Assembly (NCBI GenBank): GCA_963169055.1
Contig: CAUJFU010000085.1
Span: 1-16,048 of the forward strand
Direction: 5' to 3'
Length of the DNA: 16,048 bases
From: Myxococcota bacterium
GTDB lineage: Bacteria > Myxococcota_C > UBA6777
Positions 7,427 to 13,835 of the stretch are shown piece after piece. Below the pieces are notes generated by a model. The model had not been told where the DNA came from. It ran no database searches and was given only the letters and a program-made list of their open reading frames with translations. Every line of letters starts with the position of its first letter. Position 1 is the first letter of the stretch. Position numbers and translations under genes: made by a program.

Positions 7427-8704
7427 ATGGCGAAAAATCCCGGAAAATCCACAAACACCAATACCAAGCTCACACAGATCTCCATCCAAGCGTGGGTCAA
7501 AAGCGATGTCGGACGCGTCCGAAAAAACAACGAAGACAACTTTCTCGCAGATACCGTCAACGGACTCTTTGTTGTAGCCGATGGGATGGGCGGACACGAA
7601 CACGGCGAACTCGCAAGCCAACGCGCTACCGAATCCGTCCGAAACTACATCCACAACGCCATGAGCGGCATCAAAGCCTTTGCCCTCGATCCCAGCCCCG
7701 AACGACGCGCTTGGCTCCAACAGATCATCGAAGGGGCCGTCCAAGCCGCAAACCTCGAAGTCTTCAAACTCGCCGAACAAAAAGGCGTCGCTGGCAACAT
7801 GGGAACCACCCTCTCCATGCTGCTGTTCGTCTCGCCCAACGAAGCCCTGCTCGGACACGTCGGAGATAGCCGCATCTACCGCATCCGCAACAAAGAAGTC
7901 AAACAACTCACCGACGATCAAACTCTCGTCCAAGAACAACTCCGCAAAGGACTCGTCCGCATCGAAGATGCCGCCCACGTCCCCTTCGGCAACACCCTTC
8001 TCCAAGCCGTCGGATACCGCGAGCGCGTCGCTCCCGATATCCTTTGGCTCGAACTCGAACCCGGCGATCAATTCTTGCTCTGCTCCGACGGCCTCTCCAA
8101 CTACCTGATCGAAGATGAGATCGTCACCGTCTTCTCCCAAGCACGCGGTGAACAGATCGTCCCTCGATTGATCGCCTGCGCCAATGCTCGCGGTGGACGC
8201 GACAATATCACCGCCATCGTCACCGAAATCGAAGATCCTTCCGCCTCCATGGCTGCCACACAACTCGATCTCAGCGCCGACCTGCTCTCCCAATGCCCGC
8301 TGCTCGAAGGTCTTGGTATGGCCCAGTCCATGCGCCTTCTCCCCATCGGACAACTTCGCCTGTTTATCAAAGACGAGATCATCCAAGCCGAAGGAAACCC
8401 CGGTGTCGGCTTGATCATGATCCTTGCCGGACGCATCGGACTTTATCGACGCGGAACTTGGATATCTACCGCCGGTTCGGGCGATCACTTCGGCGATGTC
8501 GAACTCTTCGACCAAAAAAATGCCTCCGAAAGCGCCATCTGCGAAGAAGAAACCCGCGTGATCATTTTTGAGCATGAAAAACTTCGCCACTTCTTCAATG
8601 AAAACACAGATATGGCCCAAAAGCTGCTCTGGAATATCGCCAAATACCAAGCCAAACGCATCCGCAATTACGAAGGGCGTCTCGCTCAACTCCTCGGTCA
8701 ATAA
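7427..8704 (+). CDS. PP2C-type Ser/Thr protein phosphatase fused to a Crp-like (cyclic-nucleotide-binding-fold) domain
   Basis: Residues about 15-270 are a bacterial PP2C (Stp/PrpC type) phosphatase with all metal and catalytic motifs: SDVGRVRKNNEDNF (26-39; E36, D37), VVADGMGGHEHGE (49-61; D52), GTT (126-128), GHVGDSRIYRIR (143-154), LTDDQTLV (161-168), LLCSDGLSNYL (217-227; D221) and GGRDNITAIV (256-265; D259). It should dephosphorylate Ser/Thr phosphoproteins using two metal ions. Residues about 285-410 fit a Crp-type beta-roll: PLLEGL, a GN.GVGLIMILAGRIGLYR segment, FGDVELF (355-361), a strand at EEETRVIIFEHEKL and a C-terminal helix. The canonical phosphate-binding cassette (FGE.AL...R.A) is altered, with Asp for Glu and no Arg, so cAMP/cGMP binding is doubtful. 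No membrane segment; cytoplasmic. The ribosome site before the ATG is weak. The nearest downstream promoter candidate is at 8778. Confidence 0.92.
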   Translation: MAKNPGKSTNTNTKLTQISIQAWVKSDVGRVRKNNEDNFLADTVNGLFVVADGMGGHEHGELASQRATESVRNYIHNAMSGIKAFALDPSPERRAWLQQIIEGAVQAANLEVFKLAEQKGVAGNMGTTLSMLLFVSPNEALLGHVGDSRIYRIRNKEVKQLTDDQTLVQEQLRKGLVRIEDAAHVPFGNTLLQAVGYRERVAPDILWLELEPGDQFLLCSDGLSNYLIEDEIVTVFSQARGEQIVPRLIACANARGGRDNITAIVTEIEDPSASMAATQLDLSADLLSQCPLLEGLGMAQSMRLLPIGQLRLFIKDEIIQAEGNPGVGLIMILAGRIGLYRRGTWISTAGSGDHFGDVELFDQKNASESAICEEETRVIIFEHEKLRHFFNENTDMAQKLLWNIAKYQAKRIRNYEGRLAQLLGQ

Positions 8705-8777
8705 CCCCCCCCTTCACCCTCCACAACAGCCCATCCTCCCGCCCATACAACAAAACCACAACCCCAAAACAAGAACC

Positions 8778-8806
8778 TTGACAGAAAACAGGCGCTTCGC
8801 TAGTGT
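8778..8806 (+). promoter_or_regulatory. Candidate promoter for the lipoprotein/outer-membrane protein block
   Basis: Perfect TTGACA (8778-8783), 17-base spacer, TAGTGT (8801-8806). Transcription would begin near 8813, giving a leader of about 155 bases. The longest open frame would start at a GTG at 8807, at the -10 element itself, which supports the internal ATG at 8969 as the real start. Confidence 0.5.
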
Positions 8807-8955
8807 GTGGCGATCTTTGGCGCAAGGGCCCCAGCAGACGTAGACTCTACCGCCGATCCTTTCGGTCTCATGGTTTGTTTGAACGCCTCGCTTTTCTTTC
8901 CGCCCACTCGCCTTCTCCACGCGACAGATTCAAAAGTTTGTGGCTTTATTGTTAT

Positions 8956-8962
8956 GGAAGGA
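8956..8962 (+). promoter_or_regulatory. Strong ribosome binding site fixing the lipoprotein start
   Basis: GGAAGGA lies six bases before ATG 8969. It chooses this start over the ATG at 8954 and the GTG at 8807, and leaves a clean lipoprotein signal peptide. Confidence 0.75.
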
Positions 8963-8968
8963 TATTCG

Positions 8969-10342
8969 ATGACTGCTTTCGCGAAACGATGGAAACGATT
9001 CGGATTCTACGGCATATTGGGCGGGTGGCTTGCGATCACGAGCTACCTCGCCGCCTGCCAAGCCAATGTCGACTTGATCAGCGAAAAACGCATCATCGAC
9101 AAGATCGAAGGCAGTCCCCGCTGCGAACAAGGTCTCCGCGTCGTCGAAGGGCAAAATGGCACCGCTACCCTTCGCGTCTATCTCGTCGATGACGGCAGCG
9201 AAGAGATCCCACCCGGTCGCTTGCAAAGTACCACCACACCCTTCACCGTCAAAGACAACCTCAGCCTCCGCCCCAACACCATCCGCGTCATCGACGCCGA
9301 CACCGGCGCACAAGCCAACGGCGTCACCGCCACCCTCACCCTCGTCGATCAAACCGACAGCGCCAACTGGATCCAAGAAAACCCCAACTATGCGCTCGTC
9401 AAACAGAGCGCTGAAAACCTCCGCGCCCCTCGCGCTGTCTCCCTTCTCATCGACATGAGCGAAACCGCCGCTGGACCCGACTTTAGCATGACCCGTGGCT
9501 CCTCTCCCACAGGTTGGTTGCTTTCGGTCTTCAACCAAAACCAACAACGCGGAAACCTCGATGCCTTGGCCGTTTTGCTCATGAAAAATAACCTCTTCAC
9601 TCGCACCGACAACCTATTCCTCGGTGCTGACACCAACCTCCAACTGATCGGGGCCAGCGCACAGCCCCGTGGATTCGTCGTCACTAGCGCCGACGGAAAA
9701 GATATCCTCAGCCGTGGCCTCCTCAACCTCAGCAACGGAACCGTCAACCTCAACGCCCCTCTCTACGGGACGGTCCGTGAAGCCGCTGTCCTCACCCGCG
9801 ACGTAAGCTGGGATGAAAGTGCCAACGCCATCAATAACCCCGCTGTCATCGCCCTCTCCCTCTCCCAAGACGCGCACGTCCTCTCCCCCAAAGACGTCGC
9901 CGATGACTTCGCCAACGCACAAGCCGGATTGCGCGGACAAAACTCCCAATTTGTCCCCTTTATGGGCATTACCTACCCCAAACCCGCCGGTGTCAAAGAC
10001 GATGCTTGGGAAGATCACCTCAACAAACTATGCGAACTCGCTCGTGTCGCAGGTACAGGCGGAGCCAACTACTTCGGCCAAGTCTTCTTTGTTCGCAAAG
10101 ATCTTGAGATCGTCACAGGCGAGCGCCGAGAACTTCAAAACAGCGTCCGCGATCAACTCGATATGGCCTTCCACGCCATGGGCGGATGGCTTGAACTCAA
10201 AGTTTCCTACCAACTCTCAGGCGCACAAGCCGGAAAACGCTATCTCGTTGCCTTTGGACTCAATGGCAAGTTTCTTGGCGAAACCACCGAAAAAAGCAGC
10301 AAAAACAACGAATCCTTCTTGATCTTTGAAGTCAAATCCTAA
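8969..10342 (+). CDS. Lipoprotein with a vWA-like domain
   Basis: A 457-residue protein. The N-terminus is basic, then hydrophobic, with a good lipobox LAAC (C30), so it is probably a lipoprotein of the outer membrane or periplasm. Residues about 153-376 follow the strand order of a von Willebrand A domain: VSLLIDMSET (158-167) resembles the first strand and start of a MIDAS metal site (DxSxx), a helix follows, then NNPAVIALSLSQDAHV (289-304) where the acidic strand end sits, FVPFMGI (328-334), and LARVAGTGGANYFG (357-370), which matches the usual 'iA..tGG.yf' end of vWA. The MIDAS is degenerate (no third Ser in DxSxS), so metal binding is uncertain. The first 120 residues contain beta-rich segments and C52; the last 80 look like another beta domain. 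It is followed 133 and then 40 bases apart by two beta-barrel genes. Fold assignment is from pattern only. Confidence 0.75.
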   Translation: MTAFAKRWKRFGFYGILGGWLAITSYLAACQANVDLISEKRIIDKIEGSPRCEQGLRVVEGQNGTATLRVYLVDDGSEEIPPGRLQSTTTPFTVKDNLSLRPNTIRVIDADTGAQANGVTATLTLVDQTDSANWIQENPNYALVKQSAENLRAPRAVSLLIDMSETAAGPDFSMTRGSSPTGWLLSVFNQNQQRGNLDALAVLLMKNNLFTRTDNLFLGADTNLQLIGASAQPRGFVVTSADGKDILSRGLLNLSNGTVNLNAPLYGTVREAAVLTRDVSWDESANAINNPAVIALSLSQDAHVLSPKDVADDFANAQAGLRGQNSQFVPFMGITYPKPAGVKDDAWEDHLNKLCELARVAGTGGANYFGQVFFVRKDLEIVTGERRELQNSVRDQLDMAFHAMGGWLELKVSYQLSGAQAGKRYLVAFGLNGKFLGETTEKSSKNNESFLIFEVKS

Positions 10343-10379
10343 ATACTGCGCCGCCCTGTCCCTACGGTTGTCGATCCAA

Positions 10380-10398
10380 ACCCGTCCAACACACGGGT
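10380..10398 (+). promoter_or_regulatory. Small stem-loop between the lipoprotein and first barrel gene
   Basis: ACCCGT (10380-10385) pairs with ACGGGT (10393-10398), loop of seven bases, no T-run. Possibly an mRNA processing or attenuation element; it could also be chance. Confidence 0.3.
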
Positions 10399-10475
10399 CG
10401 CCCTATTCGGCTCTTGAAGAATCAGACCTGCCATCGACCTCGATCGATCGTGCTAGAAGAAGATGGGATTTCCAC

Positions 10476-11204
10476 ATGAGATATCGGTTCCGACTCCTGT
10501 TGTATGTTTTCGCTTTGTCTGCGCTGCTCCCCACCCCCCAAGTCTCCGCACAATCCGTCGGAGAACAGATCGCCATCATCACCGAACGCGCCAACCAAAA
10601 AAGCGGTCGATTCGAGATCGGCGCCTTCTTTGGTTGGGTCGCCAACAACCCCTACCTCACTTATCTACCCATCGAAGGCCGCTTGGCCTTCCACTTCGCC
10701 GAAGGCTTCTCCTTTGAAGGCACTTTTGGCTACTATCCCCCCTTTGGCTCCGGCCAAAACCGCTACTCCGGCCCCCTGCGCAATCGCCTGATCGAAGATC
10801 TTCGCAGCGACCCTCATTACGTCCGTGTCGAAGTCTTCGAACAACAAGAACTCTACGGACATTTTGACCTCCAATGGACCCCTCTCTATGGAAAGATCTA
10901 CACCGAAGGCATCAAAGCCCTCGGGCATTGGGAGATCTACCTCCAACTCGGTGCGGGCTTTATCGGCGTCCTCGACTTTGAAAACTCCGGCAGCAACACC
11001 AACCGCGAACGCAACCCCATGCGGATGCGGCCCACCGTCAACTTCGGCGCAGGTACGCGCTTTTGGCTCCTTGATTGGCTCACCCTCCGCCTCGATGTGC
11101 GGCACTTCCTGTTCCAACGCCAATTCGGAAACGGTGGCGTCACCCAAAATCTCACTGTCGCTTTGGGCCTATCCTTTGTCTTGCCGAGCCTTTATCGCCG
11201 TTAA
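10476..11204 (+). CDS. Outer-membrane beta-barrel protein
   Basis: A 242-residue protein with a signal peptide (basic MRYRFR, hydrophobic core, cleavage likely after VSA at 25). The mature part has alternating aromatic/hydrophobic strands with glycine, such as RFEIGAFFGW, LAFHFAEGFSFEGTFGYY, WEIYLQLGAGFIG, VNFGAGTRFWLLDWLTLRLDVRHFLF and a final strand TQNLTVALGLSFVLP. This pattern fits an eight- to ten-strand barrel of the type found in myxobacterial 'outer membrane beta-barrel domain' proteins (TIGR04565-like, from memory). It lacks the usual C-terminal Phe, ending in YRR. The open frame begins 50 codons earlier, inside the lipoprotein gene, but ATG 10476 begins the signal peptide; the ribosome site (GGGAT) is weak. 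Likely co-transcribed with the vWA-like lipoprotein and the next barrel. Specific function unknown. Confidence 0.8.
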   Translation: MRYRFRLLLYVFALSALLPTPQVSAQSVGEQIAIITERANQKSGRFEIGAFFGWVANNPYLTYLPIEGRLAFHFAEGFSFEGTFGYYPPFGSGQNRYSGPLRNRLIEDLRSDPHYVRVEVFEQQELYGHFDLQWTPLYGKIYTEGIKALGHWEIYLQLGAGFIGVLDFENSGSNTNRERNPMRMRPTVNFGAGTRFWLLDWLTLRLDVRHFLFQRQFGNGGVTQNLTVALGLSFVLPSLYRR

Positions 11205-11206
11205 TC

Positions 11207-11219
11207 CGCGCCTTGCGCG
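11207..11219 (+). promoter_or_regulatory. GC-rich stem-loop between the two barrel genes
   Basis: CGCGC (11207-11211) and GCGCG (11215-11219) with a three-base loop, directly after the stop of the first barrel gene. Too short and without a T-run for a clear terminator; it may tune expression of the second barrel. Confidence 0.3.
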
Positions 11220-11244
11220 CTTATGATTGTTGGAGCATCCTCTC

Positions 11245-12045
11245 ATGCGTATCCGAAGCCTTTTTGTCTTGTTCTTTGTTTTGGGACTGATGATCCCCCA
11301 AACCGTGCGCGCTGCCGAAGACGATCTCGACAAGCCTTTGGGCCATCCCCTCGAAAAAGGCGATCAAGCCGCAACACCCGTCGCCAAAGGTATCTTCCTC
11401 GCCACCGACGTCGGCTTGCTCACTTTCTTGCCCGGTATCGGTGACGGCGCGCTGATGTATCGCGGTGGCATGATGCTCACCTTCCGCCTCGGCGGACAGA
11501 TCACCCCCAACATCAAACTCTACGGCCGCCTCGGTGCCACACTCCTTGACAACACCGTCTGCGCACGAAACCCCAATCCCACCGATAAAGAATGTGAAGG
11601 CTTCCCTTATCCGCCTCCTCGTGCAGCACGCCGCCCTCTCGCACGCCAAGGCCTCTCCATCTTCGCAGGAATCGGTATGCGTTGGGCCTTCCTCAACCTT
11701 GACGACCGCTTCATGCTCAACCTCATCGTCGAAGGACTCTTCCAAGCCCTCCCCCCTGACAGCCTCCCCAACGAAAGCACCATCCTCCCCAACGAAAAAA
11801 CAACCCTCGAAAACAACCACAAATACCGCCTCAATCCGGCCTTTGGTGGCGGTCTCGGTGTCGGCGTCGGCGGTGAGTACTTCTTTTACCTCAAGCATTT
11901 CTCCTTCACCTTCGAAATCACCTACTATTTCCTCGCAACGCCCTTCATGCAAGTCGCACCCGGTCAAACCAATTCTGGCCTACTTGCCGGCTTGATGGGC
12001 CACGCCATCCTTACCTCCGTTGGACTCAAATACACCTTCAATTAA
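11245..12045 (+). CDS. Second outer-membrane beta-barrel protein
   Basis: A 266-residue protein. ATG 11245 has GGAG nine bases upstream and begins a signal peptide (MRIRSLFVLF..., cleavage likely after VRA at 23); a TTG six codons earlier is less likely. The mature protein shows amphipathic strands with glycine and aromatic girdles: GIFLATDVGLLTFLPG, YRGGMMLTFRLGGQI, IKLYGRLGATLL, LSIFAGIGMRWAFLN, FMLNLIVEGLFQAL, GGGLGVGVGGEYFFY, FSFTFEITYYFLA and a closing strand SVGLKYTFN. The ending Y-T-F-N is close to the terminal-Phe signal used by outer-membrane assembly. Two cysteines in a loop (CARNPNPTDKEC) may form a disulfide. It follows the first barrel gene by 40 bases. It reminds me of small barrels of the Myxococcus gliding apparatus (GltA/GltB/CglE type), but I cannot establish homology by eye. 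Confidence 0.78.
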   Translation: MRIRSLFVLFFVLGLMIPQTVRAAEDDLDKPLGHPLEKGDQAATPVAKGIFLATDVGLLTFLPGIGDGALMYRGGMMLTFRLGGQITPNIKLYGRLGATLLDNTVCARNPNPTDKECEGFPYPPPRAARRPLARQGLSIFAGIGMRWAFLNLDDRFMLNLIVEGLFQALPPDSLPNESTILPNEKTTLENNHKYRLNPAFGGGLGVGVGGEYFFYLKHFSFTFEITYYFLATPFMQVAPGQTNSGLLAGLMGHAILTSVGLKYTFN

Positions 12046-12046
12046 T

Positions 12047-12109
12047 CCCCCAACATCCGCTCTCTACAACACCTTTCGGCCATTCCCCCCCAACATCCGC
12101 CCTCTACAA
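12047..12109 (+). repeat. 23-bp direct repeat, 40-bp period
   Basis: Copies at 12047-12069 and 12087-12109 (CCCCCAACATCCGC, then T or C, then CTCTACAA) differ at one base. They lie right after the second barrel gene and end about 30 bases before the candidate promoter at 12139. They may be a duplicated regulator site or a slippage product. Confidence 0.8.
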
Positions 12110-12138
12110 ATCCTATCCCATCTCAAACGATTTTTTGC

Positions 12139-12167
12139 TTGCGCGCACACAGATCTTGTGCTAAACA
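12139..12167 (+). promoter_or_regulatory. Candidate extended -10 promoter for the small basic protein
   Basis: TTGCGC (12139-12144), 17-base spacer ending in TGTGC, then TAAACA (12162-12167). The TG one base upstream of the -10 fits an extended -10. The same TGTGCTAAA word recurs at 13667-13675 in front of the NlpC/P60 gene. Confidence 0.4.
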
Positions 12168-12173
12168 TCACGA

Positions 12174-12329
12174 CCCGCGCTTCCAAAGGGTCTGTTCCCA
12201 CCAAGCGGAACCTTATTCCCCCCGTTAGACGCGACAAATCAAACACGGGCGTTTTGCCCGAAGGTATGGGCTGCATCGCAACAACGCGATGCCATGCTGG
12301 CACCCTTTTGCCATCGAGGAGTCAAGATC
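12174..12329 (+). promoter_or_regulatory. Structured 5' leader with three stem-loops
   Basis: Between the candidate promoter and the ATG at 12330 lie three perfect inverted repeats: GTTCC/GGAAC (12194-12198/12207-12211, 8-base loop), CGGGC/GCCCG (12245-12249/12255-12259, 5-base loop) and GCATCGC/GCGATGC (12272-12278/12285-12291, 6-base loop). The ribosome site GAGGAG is at 12316-12321. I do not recognise a known riboswitch. It may be a cis-regulatory RNA or an unknown small RNA. Confidence 0.4.
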
Positions 12330-12743
12330 ATGTCCAAAGCATCCCCCAAAGAAAAAATCCTCTCCATCGTTTCCGTCTCGGGCGAAGGCAAGTGGAAAAA
12401 ACAAGCCGCCGAAGCCAAAGGCAAGTTGGTTCGCGACCTCGCACAACACCTTGAACCTCGCAAAAACGAAACTGTCGAAGAGATGCAAGCACGCCTCCTC
12501 GGCGGAAAAGGCGGAAAAGGCGGACTCTCCAACAAGAAGCTGCTCAAACTCCATGGCGTTGTCCAACGTCTCAAAACAGAATTCGGCGGAAAAAAAGAAA
12601 ATCTCGTCAACGCTTTGATGGACACCCAACGCGGAAAAGACGGCAAAGTCAACGAAGACTACCGCACCCACCTCCAGCGCAAAAGTGTCGCCACCCTCTT
12701 GCTCCAGTTCGATCACGCCAAAAAAGCCGGTCGCATCAGCTAA
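12330..12743 (+). CDS. Small basic protein of unknown function
   Basis: A 137-residue, lysine-rich soluble protein. ATG 12330 has GAGGAG eight bases upstream; the upstream ATG at 12294 in the same frame lacks a good site. No signal peptide or membrane segment. It starts with MSKASPKEKILSIV, has a flexible glycine-lysine stretch (GGKGGKGG, 58-65), and otherwise looks helical with many Lys, Arg, Leu and Ala. Such composition suits binding to nucleic acid or to an acidic partner, but there is no recognisable DNA-binding motif. It sits downstream of the barrel genes, behind its own candidate promoter and a structured leader, and converges on uppP. Codon choice matches the neighbouring plus-strand genes, so it looks like a genuine resident gene. 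Confidence 0.75.
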   Translation: MSKASPKEKILSIVSVSGEGKWKKQAAEAKGKLVRDLAQHLEPRKNETVEEMQARLLGGKGGKGGLSNKKLLKLHGVVQRLKTEFGGKKENLVNALMDTQRGKDGKVNEDYRTHLQRKSVATLLLQFDHAKKAGRIS

Positions 12744-12753
12744 TCCACACACA

Positions 12754-12781
12754 TCCACACACCGCCCTCCACACACCGCCC
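12754..12781. repeat. Perfect 14-bp tandem duplication in a C-rich gap
   Basis: TCCACACACCGCCC occurs twice in tandem (12754-12767, 12768-12781) in the 94-base gap between the convergent small basic protein gene and uppP. The gap is almost free of G on the plus strand and contains no hairpin-plus-T-run terminator for either gene. Confidence 0.8.
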
Positions 12782-12837
12782 CTCGCCTCCCCCTCCCCCT
12801 CCAACATCCCAAGCACCCGCATCCTCTGACCTCTACC

Positions 12838-13635
12838 CTAAGGCCGCGTGTAGAAATACACCAACAAGATCGTTGCCATCGTCCATAGATAGGGCGTAAA
12901 CCAATACAGTTTCCCTTGACGCACCACGCGCAACAACCACGACAACACAAAAAATCCCGTCACTCCCGCCACGATACCGCCCACCAAAAACGGCAACAGT
13001 CCCTCCAAGCTCTGCAACTTCCGCAACTCCAACAGCGCAGCCCCCACGATCGCTGGGATCGCCAACAAAAACGAAAACCGACCCGCTTCATCTCGACGCA
13101 TCCCTACGATCAACGCGAATACGATCGTTGTCCCCGAACGACTGATCCCGGGCGTGATCGCCAACCCTTGCGCAATACCGATGATCAACGCAGGCATCCA
13201 GCCGAGGCTCGCGCACGTCCGATCCCCTTCCCGCAAAAAACGCGTCATCAACAACAAGCCCCCCGTCACCACAAACATCCATGCCACCGTCACCGACGAC
13301 ACTCCCTCAAAATACTTCTTCGCCGACAAACCGATCACCGCTGTTGGAAACGTCGCAGCACCGATCCATAAGATCTCCGACAAACCCTGCCTGCGTTGCG
13401 CTTGCTCCAACCCCATGCCTCCCAACACAGCCTTGACATACACCACCAGCGAATCCCGAAACGCCCATAACACCGCAAACAACGTCCCCACATGCACCAC
13501 GATACTAAACAACAGATCCTTCTCGTTGGAACCCAAAAAATGCTGCGCGATCTTCAAATGCCCGCTCGACGACACCGGCAAAAACTCTGTGAACCCCTGA
13601 ATGATCCCCAAGATGATAGCCTCTAAAAAACCCAA
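12838..13635 (-). CDS. uppP: Undecaprenyl-diphosphate phosphatase (BacA/UppP)
   Basis: An inner-membrane enzyme that removes a phosphate from undecaprenyl diphosphate, recycling the lipid carrier for peptidoglycan and other surface polymers; extra copies give bacitracin resistance. The 265-residue protein has both family motifs: QGFTEFLPVSSSGHL (13-27, with E17, S22-S24 and H26) and TPGISRSGTT (161-170, with R166), plus several hydrophobic helices and a DEAGRFSFLLAIP segment (182-194). Length is normal for the family. The start codon is TTG at 13635, supported by AAGGAG eight bases upstream and by the usual family N-terminus right after it (GFLEAIILGIIQG). It converges on the small basic protein gene and diverges from the NlpC/P60 lipoprotein gene. 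Its neighbourhood of cell-wall and envelope genes is consistent with its role. Confidence 0.97.
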   Translation of the reverse strand: MGFLEAIILGIIQGFTEFLPVSSSGHLKIAQHFLGSNEKDLLFSIVVHVGTLFAVLWAFRDSLVVYVKAVLGGMGLEQAQRRQGLSEILWIGAATFPTAVIGLSAKKYFEGVSSVTVAWMFVVTGGLLLMTRFLREGDRTCASLGWMPALIIGIAQGLAITPGISRSGTTIVFALIVGMRRDEAGRFSFLLAIPAIVGAALLELRKLQSLEGLLPFLVGGIVAGVTGFFVLSWLLRVVRQGKLYWFTPYLWTMATILLVYFYTRP

Positions 13636-13643
13636 CGTTTTTT

Positions 13644-13651
13644 CTCCTTTT
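13644..13651 (-). promoter_or_regulatory. Ribosome binding site supporting the TTG start of uppP
   Basis: On the minus strand AAAAGGAG ends eight bases before TTG 13635. No ATG nearby in frame would keep the conserved N-terminus, so the TTG start is well supported. Confidence 0.75.
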
Positions 13652-13677
13652 CACTTGAACATGCCCTGTGCTAAAGT
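13650..13677 (+). promoter_or_regulatory. Candidate extended -10 promoter for the NlpC/P60 lipoprotein
   Basis: TTCACT (13650-13655), 16-base spacer ending in TGTGC, TAAAGT (13672-13677). The -35 overlaps the uppP ribosome site on the other strand. It leaves a leader of about 150 bases before ATG 13836. Confidence 0.35.
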
Positions 13678-13835
13678 GGGGTGCTTGCTGGTACTATCAC
13701 CAAGACATCACGCCACACAAACCCATCTACCCAACAAAGGACGCGATCCGACACACAAGATCAAGAAATATCACCGCGCACTCCCTATCCTCCGAACATC
13801 CGTGCGCTTGGCACTTCTCGAAAAATAGGCGGTCC

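Noticed and set aside
7205-8701. 498-codon open frame on the minus strand opposite the PP2C gene
   Set aside because: It is an antisense shadow: the plus-strand gene has every PP2C motif and rarely uses TTA, CTA or TCA, so the reverse frame stays open. The shadow protein has no recognisable domain.
8813-8870. Possible c-di-GMP (GEMM-type) riboswitch in the vWA lipoprotein leader
   Set aside because: A few words (CGCAAGGGC, GACG) recall the GEMM consensus, but there is no room for the P2 hairpin between them and the second motif does not match. Stems here are only four base pairs.
10441-10450. CGATCGATCG palindrome upstream of the first barrel gene as an operator
   Set aside because: CGAT/GATC words are frequent throughout this window, including inside speE, so a single 10-base palindrome is not informative.
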